Positions 34,236 to 47,880 of a stretch of 64,000 bases of DNA are shown here, one piece after another. This stretch comes from Nageia nagi (lineage: Eukaryota; Pinophyta). The notes under the pieces are model-generated. The model did no database searches. It was not told the origin of the DNA and saw only the letters and a program-made list of their open reading frames with translations. Within the stretch, counting starts at the first letter, position 1. Each line of letters begins with the position of its first letter. The DNA lies in NCBI GenBank assembly GCA_050084985.1, contig JBITNC010000001.1, positions 136,710,001 to 136,774,000 on the forward strand. Direction: 5' to 3'. Made by a program: the position numbers and the translations under genes.

Positions 34236-37200
34236 TATAATGACCCACCCAATTACATTATTAATACTTAAGTACTACTAAGGTCCTAATGAGATTCAAT
34301 TTGAATTAAGCTATGTGATGATGATTTTTGAATAGTGATATGCTTTAATTGTGTTAGTTTGATGCTAGCTTTGAGATGTTTTGACATAGGTCATAGGTTA
34401 AACTAAGATGTAAAGTGTGGAAAATACCCAAGGAACCAAGGGTGAATTAGTGATAGGAATGGAAAGGTAAGAGTGAGGAAATGATTGGCATTGATTCACT
34501 AACAAACCCTAATGACCATCATAGATCATGTAGCTATATGATAAAATAATTATTTATGAATATTAATTATCATGATGAATGTTTATTTGTGGATGTGTGT
34601 GGATTAACAATTTATCCTGCAGAATGAGGTGATCATCACAATAAGATGTGTGATTGATTTCCTATTGAGAATTTTTGCAATTTAAATTTATAATTGTTAG
34701 GAAAATAAAGTGAAAATTAAAATAAGAAAAGTTAGAAAGGACTAAGGTCACCTTGTGATGTTTCAAAATATTTAATGGTTGATAAAAATAATTGAGTAGT
34801 GACCATACTTATTTTTATTTCCTTATGTTAGGTATGGAAAATAGTTGGCACTAATTTTTCAGTTAATAAAAAAGGTTCTAAGATATTAAAATTCATTAGA
34901 ATCATCAATAAATTTAATCAAACCTACCCTAAACATTATTGAAAGGATGAGGAGATGTTCATTTGGACACAGTTGAATCTCCTTAGCTATAAATAGAAGG
35001 GTGGAATATAAGAAAAATAAAACACCTACCTATTTATCTCTTATTATTTCATACTTGTTATTCTCGAGCTTGGATGTAGAGTTACATGAAGAAAAGAAGT
35101 CTTCTTCCCACTCCAATTCAAGGTGTATTATTTTGAATTTTTATTTAAATACCCAGTTAAAGTAGTCCTATTTTGATGTATTTAATGATTTGTGTGAAAG
35201 TAATGTTTGATAAAGTTTCAAAGAATTAATTTTTGTTGGAGATATTGTATCATTTGAAGAGACATAGTGATTATTTTATTTGACATGTTGCATGAAAAGG
35301 TTGGTACCTTGTCTTTTCTTTTAAAAGTAAAGGATTAGGATTTTCTTTTATTATTTTTCCTTTATTTAGATCTAGGGGTGGAAAGTTCCAAGTACAAATG
35401 TATTTTATGATATTTTGATGAGACTAGTCAAATAATTTCTACCATGAGTCAATCATAAGAACCTATGTCTTAGAAGAAGTCTCTAAGTCTTTCCTTCCCT
35501 CTTTACTTTCCTCTAGACCACACTTTTTTTATTAACATTTATGTAATTTCTTTGATTGGATTTGTACTCCTATTTTTTTGGTAGTGTTATTAGTAAGCTC
35601 CTTCCTATTATGGGTATTGACCCATCAATCTACTATGTGGTATGTTAATTTGTGAAGAGTCATTGCACCTCATTGTACACTTATTTATCTTTTTACAAAT
35701 GAACCATGCAAGAAGGATGCATCTTATATTTTAGATAAAAAAAAGAATCTCTTTTCTATATGAGCATCTTATTTAGTTCTCTATCCTTCATTGTCTCCAT
35801 CTATACACATCTTGATATTATTGCATTCTCTATGTTTGCATCAACTACATTCTAGAAAACTTTGTGTACCTTCTCTATGCATCCACATTATATGTCTATT
35901 ACCACCTTCACAACCAAGAAGTAGAATTTAGGATACCATCAAATCTATCTCATAGTAATCTTATGAGCAATGCTATGCCTTGATAGATCTCCTTCTTTTT
36001 ATGCTTCCACAATGGTATATGTTGGAAAAATGTTGACAAAGGATTCAATGTTTATTTTGTTGTATTCTTGAATAATACATCTATTTAATGTCTTCTAGCA
36101 TGATTTAAAAAAATCTATTCCTTATGCATATCCTACCATCAATACAATCATGAGGTCTTACTGCATGCCTATTGTCACACCATTTTCAATCCTTATATAC
36201 AAGCACTCACAACATCAATATTCATAAAGAAACCAATTTAACTACTCTTTGATGGAACTTCAAACCTCAATATTGAGCTCTAGTAGTGATTCGCATCAAG
36301 AATATTGATAAAGTTCATAGCATTTGGCTTCACCATTAGTTTCCTTTAAAATAAAAAAGGAAGTTCTTTCCATGTATGAGACACTCTTCTTACCTCTCTA
36401 CATTTATTTTAGAAAAAATTTACAAAACATTTTAGACATATATAAATGTTATGTAGTGTTACAATAGAATCACTTATTACTACCTTGAAGAATTTATGGC
36501 ATACTATCATATCTAATGGGAAACATTATACGAATGATGCCATTACTCTCTTCCATCAATATAATTAACTATTGTTTCAAATAACACTTCTCTCCTTTAT
36601 TACATTTTGGAAATATCATAATAGTTCTTTGCATACTCATCTATTATAAAAGTGTATTTATAAAATATGAGTTGTGGAAATAGATAATGGTTTGGTTTTA
36701 GTTAAAATTGTTATTCCATATCAAGCATATGATGTTATATTAGAACCTTCTATTACATTAGTTTTGGTATAATGTAAAATACTAATATAATATAAGATTA
36801 AAAATAATTGTGATAGAGAATAAATTAATTAGATTATAAAATGTTATTAAGGATTTATAATGAATTATGTTTTTAAATAAAATCCTTAATTAATGATTAG
36901 ATCTTAAATATTCACCATATGACCAAGGAAGGGAGGATTTTAAAACCTCTAAGGTCCATAAGCATAGATTTTGAATGTTAATCATTTGCATTATTGGTCA
37001 AAAATTTTATTGGGTTGTCCTCATCGTCAAACTATATACCATTCCTAGTACTTGACCTAATACAACATTGATGTTTGGAAAGAAGATCAATAGAAAATGA
37101 TGAAGACTTAATAAGGATAAAGGTGTATCGAAGATCAATGAAGGTATTTCTATAACAAGGCAAAGATGTATTAAAGAACAATTTACTTTTTTATGACTTG

Positions 37201-38478
37201 TAAATAGGACTTAATTATGCTTTAATGAAGTCACACTCCTAGTTGTATCCTAAGATCATTTGTAAATGATATTGTTTCCCCTTATATTAACTTGTGTTTG
37301 TAATATTAATGATAGGTAGTTTCAGGAAGTTTCATAAATGGATGGATGGTTTTATGAGATTTTTAAATCGAGACTATATAGATAATAAATAGATGTATCT
37401 TATTAATTCAATGTATCTCTTTTATCTTATTTTAATTAGAAAATAATAGATACATGTTGAAAATGAATAGAGTTAACAGTAGCATCTAGTTTTCATAACA
37501 TAAATATAGTATGTGACTTAAAATAATATTCCTTAAAGTATGGATCAATTCATGTTGCACTCCCTTTATAGCAGTAGCTGACTCTAGTATCATCTCAAGG
37601 CACATTACCAAATAATAGTATGAGAACTTTTATAAAGGGGTATTAATTATGTAGTACAATGAGTATGGGGTATTTATAAATCTACATCTCACTTATGATT
37701 TTCTATATAAGTTGTTTGAGTCTTCCTATATATGATATGGTATCATTAGGTCATGGGCGGTGTTTTTTTTATAATCTTGCTAAAATTAATTAGACTATAC
37801 AAACCACTCAAGGGTATTATTTTGATACCCATGGCTCCCTAAGCTATGGGCATAGGGATGTTGGATTCCATGGTAAGCCTAGCTAATAGATATGGGTAGG
37901 CTAGTGTCTCATATCCTTAACAAGGTGTTAATTGAGGATAGCAATTGATAAAACTATGGTTATCGGGTGAAGGTAATTTAGTATTCATACTACTTGTAGT
38001 TAAGCACATAGGAGTATGATAACTATTCCATAGGCAATGGCATTTCCTACTTATAAGGAAGTTTTCCTAGGATAAACTATCTACTCCTATGATTCAAAGG
38101 GTTATCATCAGGTGAGCATGTGTAACTTAGTAGATGTACATTCTCTCAAGCAATATGGGCCTCGAGTAGGAAACCAATATGCCATATCCAAAATGTAGGC
38201 TATGTAGTTCATGAAGTAGAAATGGTGGTGTCACATTTAAGGCATCTCCTTAATGGGATGAGCATTAAGGAATGAATTACAAAAGAGATTTATTCAAGGT
38301 TGTATAATCTAGAATTTGTCTAATCTTGCCCTATGGATACTGACTAGCTAGCAGCATTGATAAGCTCATGCGGATCATATGAATTCATTCCTAGATCTTT
38401 CAAGTGTTTAAATCAAATTAAAAGAAAAGGTCTAATATTAAGGATTTTTGATGTATATAATAAGAAGGATGCATTACA
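34236..38478 (+). mobile_element. 5' LTR of element D
   Basis: 4,243 bp, beginning TATAATGACCC (from TGTAACAACCC) and ending GCATTACA. TATAAATA at 34,988-34,995 is conserved in the other LTR at 43,817-43,824 and is the probable promoter. About 36,986-37,540 is absent from the 3' LTR. No convincing gene lies within it. Confidence 0.93.
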
Positions 38479-38479
38479 T

Positions 38480-38497
38480 TGGTATAAGAGAATCAAG
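38480..38497 (+). promoter_or_regulatory. Primer-binding site of element D, initiator-Met type
   Basis: TGGTATAAGAGAATCAAG one base after the LTR end compares with TGGTATCAGAGC, the complement of plant initiator tRNA-Met. One mismatch in the first 11 bases. Confidence 0.85.
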
Positions 38498-38699
38498 TTC
38501 AAACTCTCAAGATTATTTTGCTGAAAGAGTTTAGGAAGTCATGCTTGAGCCTAATAACAATACCATTTGGTGGACTTGGATTATGGCAATTCTAGTATAA
38601 CAAGAGTTTTAGGAAATCAATGATAAGATGCCAAAAATGGCCTTCTTGTGAATAACAATTCCAAGGAAAACCAAAGAAATGTTAGGGGATAAAATTCAA

Positions 38700-39850
38700 A
38701 TTTTAGAGGTTGAAATGCTAGAAATTGAATAATGAGGAATGCCAACATAAGGGTTTTTATCAATGAGAATGAGAGTTTTTCAATTCATTCCATCCAAAAC
38801 AATATAGGAGAAAAAGCCATCACAAGATTACAAGAGTGGGTGGAAGAGTAGAAAGAAATAATAAATAATCTACTGAATCTAAGGGCTCACCCTCTAAGAG
38901 AATACCTTGTTCTAGAATAAGACCTAAAGGGATAGATGCTTAGATCTAGGAAATAATTGAACAAGAACTTACGATGGATCTAAAGAAAGCCTAGATTCTA
39001 AAGTTTAATGGAAAATAAGAAGGTGAACAAATCAAATTATGGTTGCAAGAAGCAAAAATATACTTCTTAATAAAAAAATTATTTCCAAAGACCAAAATAG
39101 TATGGGATACCTATAATTTTCTATATGTTTCTCTAGAATGATGGAAGGCATACAAGATTGAGCATGGGATCTAGTACTTGTAGTGGTTGGAATTTACTAT
39201 AGAATTTTACAAAAGATTCATTACTTAGGTATATTATGATAGAAAGTATGAATAATACTATGCTTTTCAGCAAGGATCCATGAGTGTTCAAAGTTTTCAC
39301 CAAAGATTTGTCAAACTTCTTAAGTACATCCTAGAAAATTAGAATCATCTAAAGGTGCATAGATTCCTTACGGCATTATATCCCAAGATCAAAACTATTG
39401 TAAATATTTTGAATACCAAAAGACATGAAGAGGCATATGACCTTGGAAAAAGGGAAGAATGTAACTTGGAAATCAAAAAGACCTTTGTAAACTATAAGCT
39501 TTTGAAAGAAAAAGATAAGGAAATCCATCAAAAGAATCATAGTGTAGAGCATCAAGAACAACAGATAAGCAAATAGAAATATAATCATGGCTACAAGGAT
39601 GATAATCACTCCATTTTTTATAGGAGACTATTTGGGAACAAAGGTTTTAAGAATAATAATTTCCAAAGGAAGAATCAATAGTTTCATAAGCAACATCAAA
39701 ATCCCAGAAATGGAAACCAAGGTCAAGGGTTTCTAGAGCAAAGAGACAATCAAAATACCTTGAGAGATAAGTTTCTTGAAAAAAATAAAGATCATTAAGA
39801 TGGATTTTGGAACTATGATGGAGTGTAATATGCAAATTAGTATCCCCTAA
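38700..39850 (+). pseudogene. gag: Gag of element D
   Basis: The Gag domain is visible as WLEFTIEFYKRF, then YYAFQQGSMSVQSFHQRFVK near 39,255 and the open stretch 39,355-39,576 (HRFLTALYPKIKTIVN; KRHEEAYDLGKREE). A Gln/Asn-rich linker follows. The zinc knuckle at 39,803-39,847 reads FWNYDGV*YAN*YP where CWNCGxxHYAxxCP is expected: all three Cys are Phe or Tyr. Minus-strand frames at 39,609-39,376 and 39,835-39,647 are shadows. Confidence 0.8.
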
Positions 39851-42740
39851 AGATAGATCTACCTAGAGAGCAAAAAATCTTTGCAACTATCAGATCAAGG
39901 TAGAATAGTGGACAAGCCACACCTCTTCAAATCCTTGGTAAAATTTTTGATAAATATTTTAATATTTTGATAGATTTTGGTACTAAAAATAGTTTTATTT
40001 TAAATTCCTTAGTTAAGGACATGTTAAAGGCACCCAAATTTTTGACAAATGGGTGGTAAGTGGGGTTTGGATTAGGTCAAAAATACCATGTTAGATATTG
40101 TTTTAGTGATGTTGAACTAGAATTACCCAGAGGGTATATTGTGTGGGATTTATATGTGGTTGCCCTAGATTCATTGATTGGTTGATGTTACATAAAGATT
40201 TGATTGAATTTTAGGAGAGATGGGTAGAATACACTAATGTATCTCAAAATTGATATAGGGTGTGTATAGTGATCAAGGATATTTTGGACCTTATTTGATC
40301 ATCACCATAGAAGTTAAAAGAAGCATTAGAAAATGGGAAATGATTTATGTTGTCAAAGTTAAAAAAGTGGAACAAGAGGATAAAGAGGTAGATTTACTAA
40401 ATAAGTACCCTATGTTGAGAGAATACAAATATGTGTTCCTTGAGGATCTACCTGGGTTACCTTCAAAATGAGAATTTGACTTCTCAATAGATTTAGTTCT
40501 AGGAGCTAGACCTATTTCTAGAACCCCATATAGAATGAACATCATTTAAATGCAAGAGTTGAAGGTATAATTGCAAGATTTGTTAGAAAAAGGGTTGATA
40601 AAATTGAGTGTATCACCATGGGATACTCTTGTATTATTTGTAAATAAGAAATATGAAACATTAAGGTTGTGTATTGATTATAGGATGTTGAACAAAGTCA
40701 CCATTAAGAATAGGTATCCCTTACCTATGATTGATGAATTTTGTTCGATCAACTCAAAGATGCTACAATTTTCTCTAAGATAGATCTGATATTAGGATAC
40801 CATCAATTAAGAATTAAAGAATCAAATACACATAAGACAACTTTCAAAACTAGGTATGGAAACTATGAGTTTGTGGTATTACCTTTTGGTTAATGAATGC
40901 TCCTACAACATTCAAGAAATTGATAAATAGTATCTATCAAGAGTACCTAGACAAGTTTGTGCTATTATTTTTAGATGATATATTCATCTACTCAAAGAAT
41001 GAGGAGGAACCATCTAAGGCTAGCTCTAGAGGTGTTGAGAAGAAACTAGTTATATGGAAAGTTATGTAAATGTGACTTCTATATTTTCCAAATTTAGTAT
41101 TTAGGTTACATCATCTCTGTAGAAGGAATTTTAGTTGATCCTAAGAAAATGGAAGCAATAATGAGTTGGCCTATGCCAAAAAATGTGACTAAGTTAAGGA
41201 GTTTTATGAGATTAGTTGGGTACTACCAAAGGTTTTTCAAAGATTTATCAAAGATAGCCAACCCCATCACTAGTCTCCAAATGAAAAATAAGGAGTTCAA
41301 ATGGAAAGAAAAGTGTGAAACAAATCACTAAATTTTGAAGTAACTTTTTGCTCACCTAGATCTAAATGCTAGGCAAAGGTAATGGATAGAATTCCTAGCT
41401 CAATATGACTTTAGCATTGAATACATAAAAGGAAAGGAAAATAAAGTGGTAGATACTCTAAGTCATACATGACATGTGAATGCTATGACAAGAAGTCAAT
41501 TTAACTTACTTGATCAATTGAAAGTTTTGTAAAAAAAAGATCATTATTGCAGATTGATCTAAGAATTGATAAGGAAAGGTATCCCATCATCTCAAAAGTT
41601 CAAAAAAAAGATGGAATTTTATATTTTAAGGATAGATTAGTAATCCCAAAAAAGGGAAATCTAGGAAATATAATTATGCAAGAAGCTCATCATCCCCCAT
41701 ATGCAGCATATCTAGAAGGTATGAAGATGAGAGAAGACTTGAAATAGAGATTTTTTTGGGATGGAATGAAAAAAGAAATAGCCAAATTCATTGCAATATG
41801 CCTTGAATGTTAGAAAGTTAAGGTAGAACATTAACATCCAAGTGGATATCTTTATCCACATAATGTACATGCATAGAAATGGTAAGTGATTTTAGTGGAT
41901 TTTATTATCAATTTATTGAAAATCATATTCTATCATGACTTAATCCTAGTAGTGGTTGATAGATTGACCAAGGTAGCACATTTTATACCTATTAATACCA
42001 CTAAATATGCTCCTATAGTAGCTAATAAGTTTTTCCATAAAATCTTTAGATTGCATGGATTCCTTGAGGTTATCATCTCAGCTAGAGATTCTAAGTTCAT
42101 GTCTATATTTTGGATATCATTGCATAAGGCATTGGGAACAAAATTGAATATGAGTTCAACATATCATCCTAAGATAGACGAGAAAATTCAATGAGCAAGT
42201 AAATTTTTTGAGGACATGCTTAGAATATATTGTATGGAGCAAAAGACTAAATGGGAGGATTACCTCTACTTAGTCAAATTTGCCTATAATAATGGTTATC
42301 ATTCATTCTTGGGAATAGCTCCTTTTGAGGATCTATATAGAAGGGGATTTAGGACTCCTTTATATTGAAACAATTAGGAGGATTAGATGATTATCCATCT
42401 TGAAATGCTAAAGAAAATGGAGAAATAATTGAATTCCATTCAATGAAAGTTGAAGGAAGCTATTGATTGATAAAAGCATTATGCTAATCTCAAGAGAACT
42501 CCTTGAGAATTTGTTGTGGGTGAAAAAATATTCTTATGATCCCACCCATGAAAATTTTCATAAAGTAAACTAAATTGAACCCCTAATTTGTTGGTTCTTT
42601 TGATATTGTTGAAAAGAAAATTTCAATTGCTTACAAACTTGATTTGCCATCAAGTTTTTCAAAAATGCATGATGTCTTTGATGTCTCTCTATTGAGAAAG
42701 TATGTTGTTTATCCCTCTCATGTATTAGATTTTTTTTATT
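39851..42740 (+). pseudogene. pol: Pol of element D: protease, RT, RNase H remnant, integrase
   Basis: Protease: ILIDFGTKNSFI near 39,965 (usually LIDTGSSHSFI). [74 protein letters not shown] and FLDDIFIYSK; the catalytic Asp pair at 40,974-40,979 is intact. After KFKWKEKCE-like at 41,320 the sequence jumps to ARQRXWIEFLAQYDFSIEYI, so most of RNase H (about 100 residues) is deleted. Integrase: HHPPYAAYLEGMKM (zinc domain, one His lost), VVVDRLTKVAHFIPI, then ISARDSKF near 42,077 where SDRG should give the second catalytic Asp (now Ala), and YHPKIDEKIQ with the catalytic Glu lost. Shared frameshifts and stops confirm a dead copy. Confidence 0.9.
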
Positions 42741-42930
42741 TATAAATATCTAACCCTTAGGTTGTAGAAGTTCTCCCTATTAGAATTATAGCTTTTAGAA
42801 CTAAGAGACTAAGAAATCAAGAGAATAATGAGTGTCTAGTACAATGGGATAAGTATTCTAAATCATTTTCTACTTGGGAAGTTAAATCCACTATGGGAAG
42901 ACAATTTGCCTATATGTTTGCTTGATTATG
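42741..42930 (+). pseudogene. Chromodomain-like C-terminus of element D integrase
   Basis: Across frames the translation gives LPIRIIAFRTKRLRNQ, CLVQWDKYSKSFSTWE and a short tail. The pattern VQWxxxxxxxxTWE is the chromodomain signature carried at the end of chromovirus integrases, thought to bind modified histones and guide integration. The first Trp-containing strand is eroded. Confidence 0.65.
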
Positions 42931-43000
42931 TGAACCATTATCAAAATTTTATTCTTATATTATGATTGTATTTAAGATCACAAAGGACTATGTTCCTTTT

Positions 43001-43013
43001 AAGGAGGGTAGTA
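43001..43013 (+). promoter_or_regulatory. Polypurine tract of element D
   Basis: AAGGAGGGTAGTA directly before the TGTAACAACCC start of the 3' LTR. Confidence 0.85.
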
Positions 43014-46000
43014 TGTAACAACCCATCCAAGTGCACTATTAATACTCAAGTACTACCAAGGTCCTAATGAGACTCAATTTGAATTAAGGTATGTGGTGAT
43101 TAGTTTTGAATAGTGATATGCTTTAATTATGTAGGTTTGCTGTTCTATTTTAGATGTTTTGAGATATGTCAAATGGTAAACTGAGATGGAAAGTGTAGAA
43201 AAGACCCAAGGAACTAAGGGTGAATTGGTGATAGGAATAGAAGGGTAAGATTGAGAAAATGATTGGCATTGATTCCCTAATAAATCCTAATGACCATTAT
43301 AGATAATGTAGCTACATGATAAAATAATTAGTCATAAATATTGATTTTCATGATGAATATGTATTTATGGATGTGTGTGGATTAATAATTAAACCTATAG
43401 AATGAGGCAATCATCATAGGTAAGATGTGTGATTAATTTCCTATTGAGAATTTTTGCAATTTAAATTCAAAAAGGGAGGGCAAGGAATATTTTCTTCCTT
43501 TGAATTCAAACTTTTACTTATAATTTTTAGTAAACTAAAGTAAAAATTAAAACAAGAAAATTTAAAAAGGACTAAGGTCACCTTATGATGTTTTGAAATA
43601 TTTAATGGTTGATGAAAACAATTGACTATTAATCCTACTTATTTTTGTTTCCTTGTGTTTGGTATGGAAAATAGTTGGCACTAATTTGTCAATTAATAAA
43701 AAAGGTTCTAAGATATTAAATGCCATTACAATCATCAAGAACTTTAATCAAACCTACCACAACATTATTGAAAGGATGAGGAGATGTTCATTTTAAAACA
43801 CTTGAATCTCTTTGGCTATAAATATAAGGGCGGAACATTAGAAGAAAAACACCTACCTATCTATCTCTTATTATTTCATTCTTGTTATTCTCAAGCTTGG
43901 GTGTAGAGTTACATGAAGAAAAGAAGTCTCCATTCCCATTCCAAATCAAGGTGTATTCTTTTGCATTTTTTTTTAATGCCTAGTTAAAGTAGTCCTATTG
44001 TGATGTATTTAATGAGTTGTATGAAAGTAATGTTTGATAAAGTTTCATAGAATTAATTATTGTTGGAGGTCTTGTATAATTTGAAGAGACATAATGATTA
44101 TTTTATTTGACATGTTGCATGTGAAGGTTGGCATATTGTATTTTATTTAAAAAGTAAAGGAGTGGGATTTTCTTTTATTTAGATCTAGGGGTGGAAATTT
44201 CATACTACAAATGTATTTTATGATATTTTGATGAGACTAGTCAAATAATTTCTACCATGAGTCAATCATAAGAACCTATACCTTGGAAGAAGTCTCTAAG
44301 TATTTTCATGCCTCTTTACTTTCCTTCATAATACAATTTTTTTGATCAGCCTTTATGAATTTATTTGATCAAATATGTTCTTCAATATTTTTTGGTAGTG
44401 TTATTGGTAAGCTCCTTCCTATCATGGGTATTGACCCATCAATCTACTCTATGGTATACTAATCTTGTGAAGAGTTATTACACCTCATTATATGATTATT
44501 TATTTTTTTACAAATGAACCATGAATTAAGGATGAATCTTATATTTCATATGATGCATGAGTATATTTTATATATCAGTATCTTGTTTAGTTCTATGTCT
44601 TCCATTGTATTTATCTATGCACATCCTGATATCATTGCAGTCTCTATGTTTACATCAGGCATCTTCTAGAAAAATTTCCATACCTTCTCTATGCATCCAC
44701 ATTATATGTCTATTACCACCCTCACAACCAAGAAGTAGCATTTAGGATGCCATCAAATCTATCTCATGGTAATATTTTTAAAAATGCTATGCCTTGATAG
44801 ATCTCCTTCTTTTTATGCTTCCACAATGGTATATGTTAGAAAAATGTTGATAAAGGATTCAATGTTTATTTTGTTTTATTCCTAAATAATAGATCTATTT
44901 AATTTCTTATAGCATGATTTGAAAAAAATCTATTCCTTATGCATATCCTACCATCAATACAATCATGAGGTCTTACCATACACCTATTGTCACACCATTT
45001 TTTATCCTTGTATATAGGCACTCACAACCTTAGTATTCATAGAGAAACCAATTTAACTACTCTTTGATGGAACTTCAAACCTTAATCTTGAGCTCTTGTG
45101 ACTTGCATGAGGAATATTGATAAAGCTTGTAGAGTTTGGCTTTACCATTTAATTTTCTTTAAAAAAAGGGAGTTGTTTTTAGGTATGAGCCTCTCTTCTT
45201 ACCTCTTCATTTATTTTAGAATATTTTTTTGAAACATTTTAGACATATATAAATGTTTTGTAGTGTTACAATACAATCACTTCTTACTACCTTGAAGAAT
45301 TTATGGCATATGAATGTATCTAATGGGAAACGCTATATGAATCATGCTCCATTACTCTCTTCCATAAAAATAATTAACTATAGTTTCAAATAACACTTCT
45401 CTCCCTTATTACATTTTGAAAATATCATAATAGTTCCACTGCATACTCTTCATGTATTATAAAAGTGTCTTTATAAAATATGAGTTGTATATATAGATAA
45501 TGGCTTGGTTTTAGTTAAAATTGTTCTTCCATATCAAGCATTTGATGTTATATTAAAATCTTCTATTACATTACTTTTGGTATAATGTAAAATATTAATA
45601 TAAGATAAGATTAAAAATAATTATGATAAAGAATAAATTAATTAGATTTTAAAATGCTATTAAGGATGTATAATGAACTATGTTTTTTAATAAAATCCAT
45701 AAGTAATGATTAGATCTTGAATATTCACCATATGACTAAGGAAGGGAGGATTTTAAAACTTATAAGGTCCATAATCATAGATTTTGAATGTTAATCATTT
45801 GCATATTACTTGAAGTATGGACCACTTCATGTTGTACTCCCTTTATAGCAATAGATGACTCTAGTATTATCTCAAGGTAGTTATTAAATAATAGTATGAG
45901 AAATTTTATAAAGGTGTATTATTTACATAGTACCATGAGTATTGGATATTTGTAAATATACATATCTCTTATGATTTTCTAAATAAGTTGTTTGAGTCTT

Positions 46001-46757
46001 CTTGTATATAATATGGTATCATTAGGTCATGGATGGTTTTTCTTTTATAATCTTACTAAAATTAATTAGACTATACAAACCATACAAGGGTATTGTTTTG
46101 ATACCCATGGCTTCCCAAGATATGGGCATGGGGATGTTGGATTCCATGGTGGGCCTAGCTAATAGATATGGTCAAGCTAGTGTCTCATATCCTCAATAGG
46201 GTTTCAGATGAGGATAGTAGTTGATAAAATTACAATTACTGAGTGAAGGTAATTTAGTAGTCATACTACATGTAGTTAAGCACATAGGAGTATGATGACT
46301 ATTTCATAGATGATGACATTTACCACTCATAAAGAAGTTTACCTAGGAAAAACTATTTACTCCTATGAGTCAGAGGGTTATCATTAGGTGAATATGTGTA
46401 ACCTAGTGGATGTACATTCTCTCAAGTGATATGGGCCCAAACTAGGAAATCACTATGTTGTGTCCAAAATTTCTACCACACATTTCATGAATTAGAAATG
46501 GTAGGGTCACATTTAAGGCATCTCCTCAATCTATTGAGTGTTATGGAGTGAAAACTAGAAGAGATTTATTTAGGGTTGGATAATCTAGACTTTTTCCAAT
46601 CTTGCCATGTGGGTGTTGACTAGCTAATAGCATTGATAAGCTCATGTGGATCATATAAATCCATTCTTAGATATTTAAAGTGTTTAAATTAAATTAAAAT
46701 AAAATTAAGTCTAAAATTTAGGGTTTTGGATGTATAGAATATGAAGGATATGTTACA
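43014..46757 (+). mobile_element. 3' LTR of element D
   Basis: 3,744 bp, TGTAACAACCC to TATGTTACA, collinear with the 5' LTR except for the missing segment corresponding to about 36,986-37,540; the junction lies near 45,805 after CATTTGCAT. TATAAATA at 43,817-43,824. The open frame at 44,557-44,745 is not supported as a gene. Confidence 0.93.
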
Positions 46758-47880
46758 TGCATCCTACAATGGCATTAATGGTAAAAGAGGAGTTATAAAA
46801 AAATTTAGAATCCAAGTTCCTACATCCAATCAATTATTTTAATTGAATTTTTAACATAGTGCCAATTAAAAATTCTAATGGAAAAATTCACATATGTACA
46901 AATTTTATAGACATAAATAAAGCTTGTTCTAAAGATGATTTTCCATTAGCAAACATAGATAATTTGGTTGATTCTAATACTAGATATGAAATGTTATCTC
47001 TCATGGATGGATTTTTAGGATATAACCAAATAAGAGTAGCATCAATCAACATAAAATAGTATTGATAACACCTTGAGGAACATTTTGTTATAAAGTAATT
47101 CCCTTTAGCCTAAAGAATGCAGGAGCTACTTACCAATAAGCAATGACATATATTTTTCATGATTACATGCATAATATCATAGAATATTATGTATATGATG
47201 TATTATCTAAGTCTAAAATTTGAGAAAACCATCCAAAGGTACTTATAATTTTTTTTATGGTTTATTGAAGCATAATATTAGATTAAATCCCAAGAAATGT
47301 GTTTTTGGGATAATTTCGAGAAAATTATTAGGTTTTATTATTTCCAAGAGGGATTGAAGTAGATTACAACAAGATAAAAGTGATAGTGAATATGCTTCCC
47401 CTTTCAAATATAAGGTAATTACAAAGTTTACAAGGAAAGTTGTAAGTTGTAACATGTTTTATTTCACATTTATCAGATAAATATAAACCTTTCAATAAAT
47501 TGTTAAAAAAGGGGATTACATTTCACTAGGGCAATTAAAAATAGGAAGCATTTGGTAAAATAAAATGTTATTTATTCTCACCTTCTATGTTAGTCCCACC
47601 TAAGAAAGGGGAACCATTCCTACTCTATACATCAGCTACAAAATAAGCATTAGGAACTATGCTTTTCGATAATAATGAAAATAATAAGGAGCAAGCCATA
47701 TATTATCTCAATCAAACCTTAGTTGGTTATGAAATTAAGTAATTGCCAAAGTAGATCCATTGAAATATATGATGAATAAAACTTATCAAAATACAAGGAC
47801 ATCTAATAATTTATGCATTTGACTGAATTTGATTTACAATTCATAAGTTAAAAATATATCAAAGGTCAAGTCATAGTTGA
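46758..47880 (+). pseudogene. pol: Reverse transcriptase and RNase H of element BC
   Basis: The open stretch 46,859-47,059 (MPIKNSNGKIHICTNFIDIN; DDFPLANIDNL; LSLMDGFLGYNQI) continues into GTFCYKVIP-like, LKNAGATY and MTYIFHDYM. The catalytic box at 47,188-47,199 is Y-V-Y-D instead of YVDD. The thumb and connection follow (GIEVDYNKIK; LQGKLXVV), then RNase H begins at about 47,635 (ALGTMLFDNNENN). Right after 47,740 about 85 bp present in element A (10,711-10,795) are missing, removing the MEKQCL to LNYTIYV part of RNase H. A minus-strand frame at 47,455-47,255 is a shadow. Confidence 0.88.

Larger units (their letters stand above)
34236..46757 (+). mobile_element. Element D: Ty3/gypsy chromovirus with very long LTRs, nested in BC
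   Basis: LTRs at 34,236-38,478 and 43,014-46,757 flank gag and pol on the + strand. The primer site resembles the initiator-Met type. The integrase is followed by a chromodomain-like segment. The combination of chromodomain, iMet primer site and multi-kilobase LTRs fits the Tekay/Del lineage. TGCAT is duplicated exactly at both ends. The LTRs agree at roughly nine of ten positions over the first 100 bases. The coding part is inactive. Confidence 0.95.

Noticed and set aside
36986-37540. A separate transposon inside the 5' LTR of D
   Set aside because: No inverted ends or target duplication seen; a deletion in the 3' LTR explains it more simply.
34236-38478. A host gene inside the long LTR of element D
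   Set aside because: The whole segment is repeated at 43,014-46,757 and no frame is kept between the two copies.
39376-39609. Minus-strand hydrophobic 77-residue frame
   Set aside because: It is the complement of the Gag region of element D, whose plus-strand motifs are clear.
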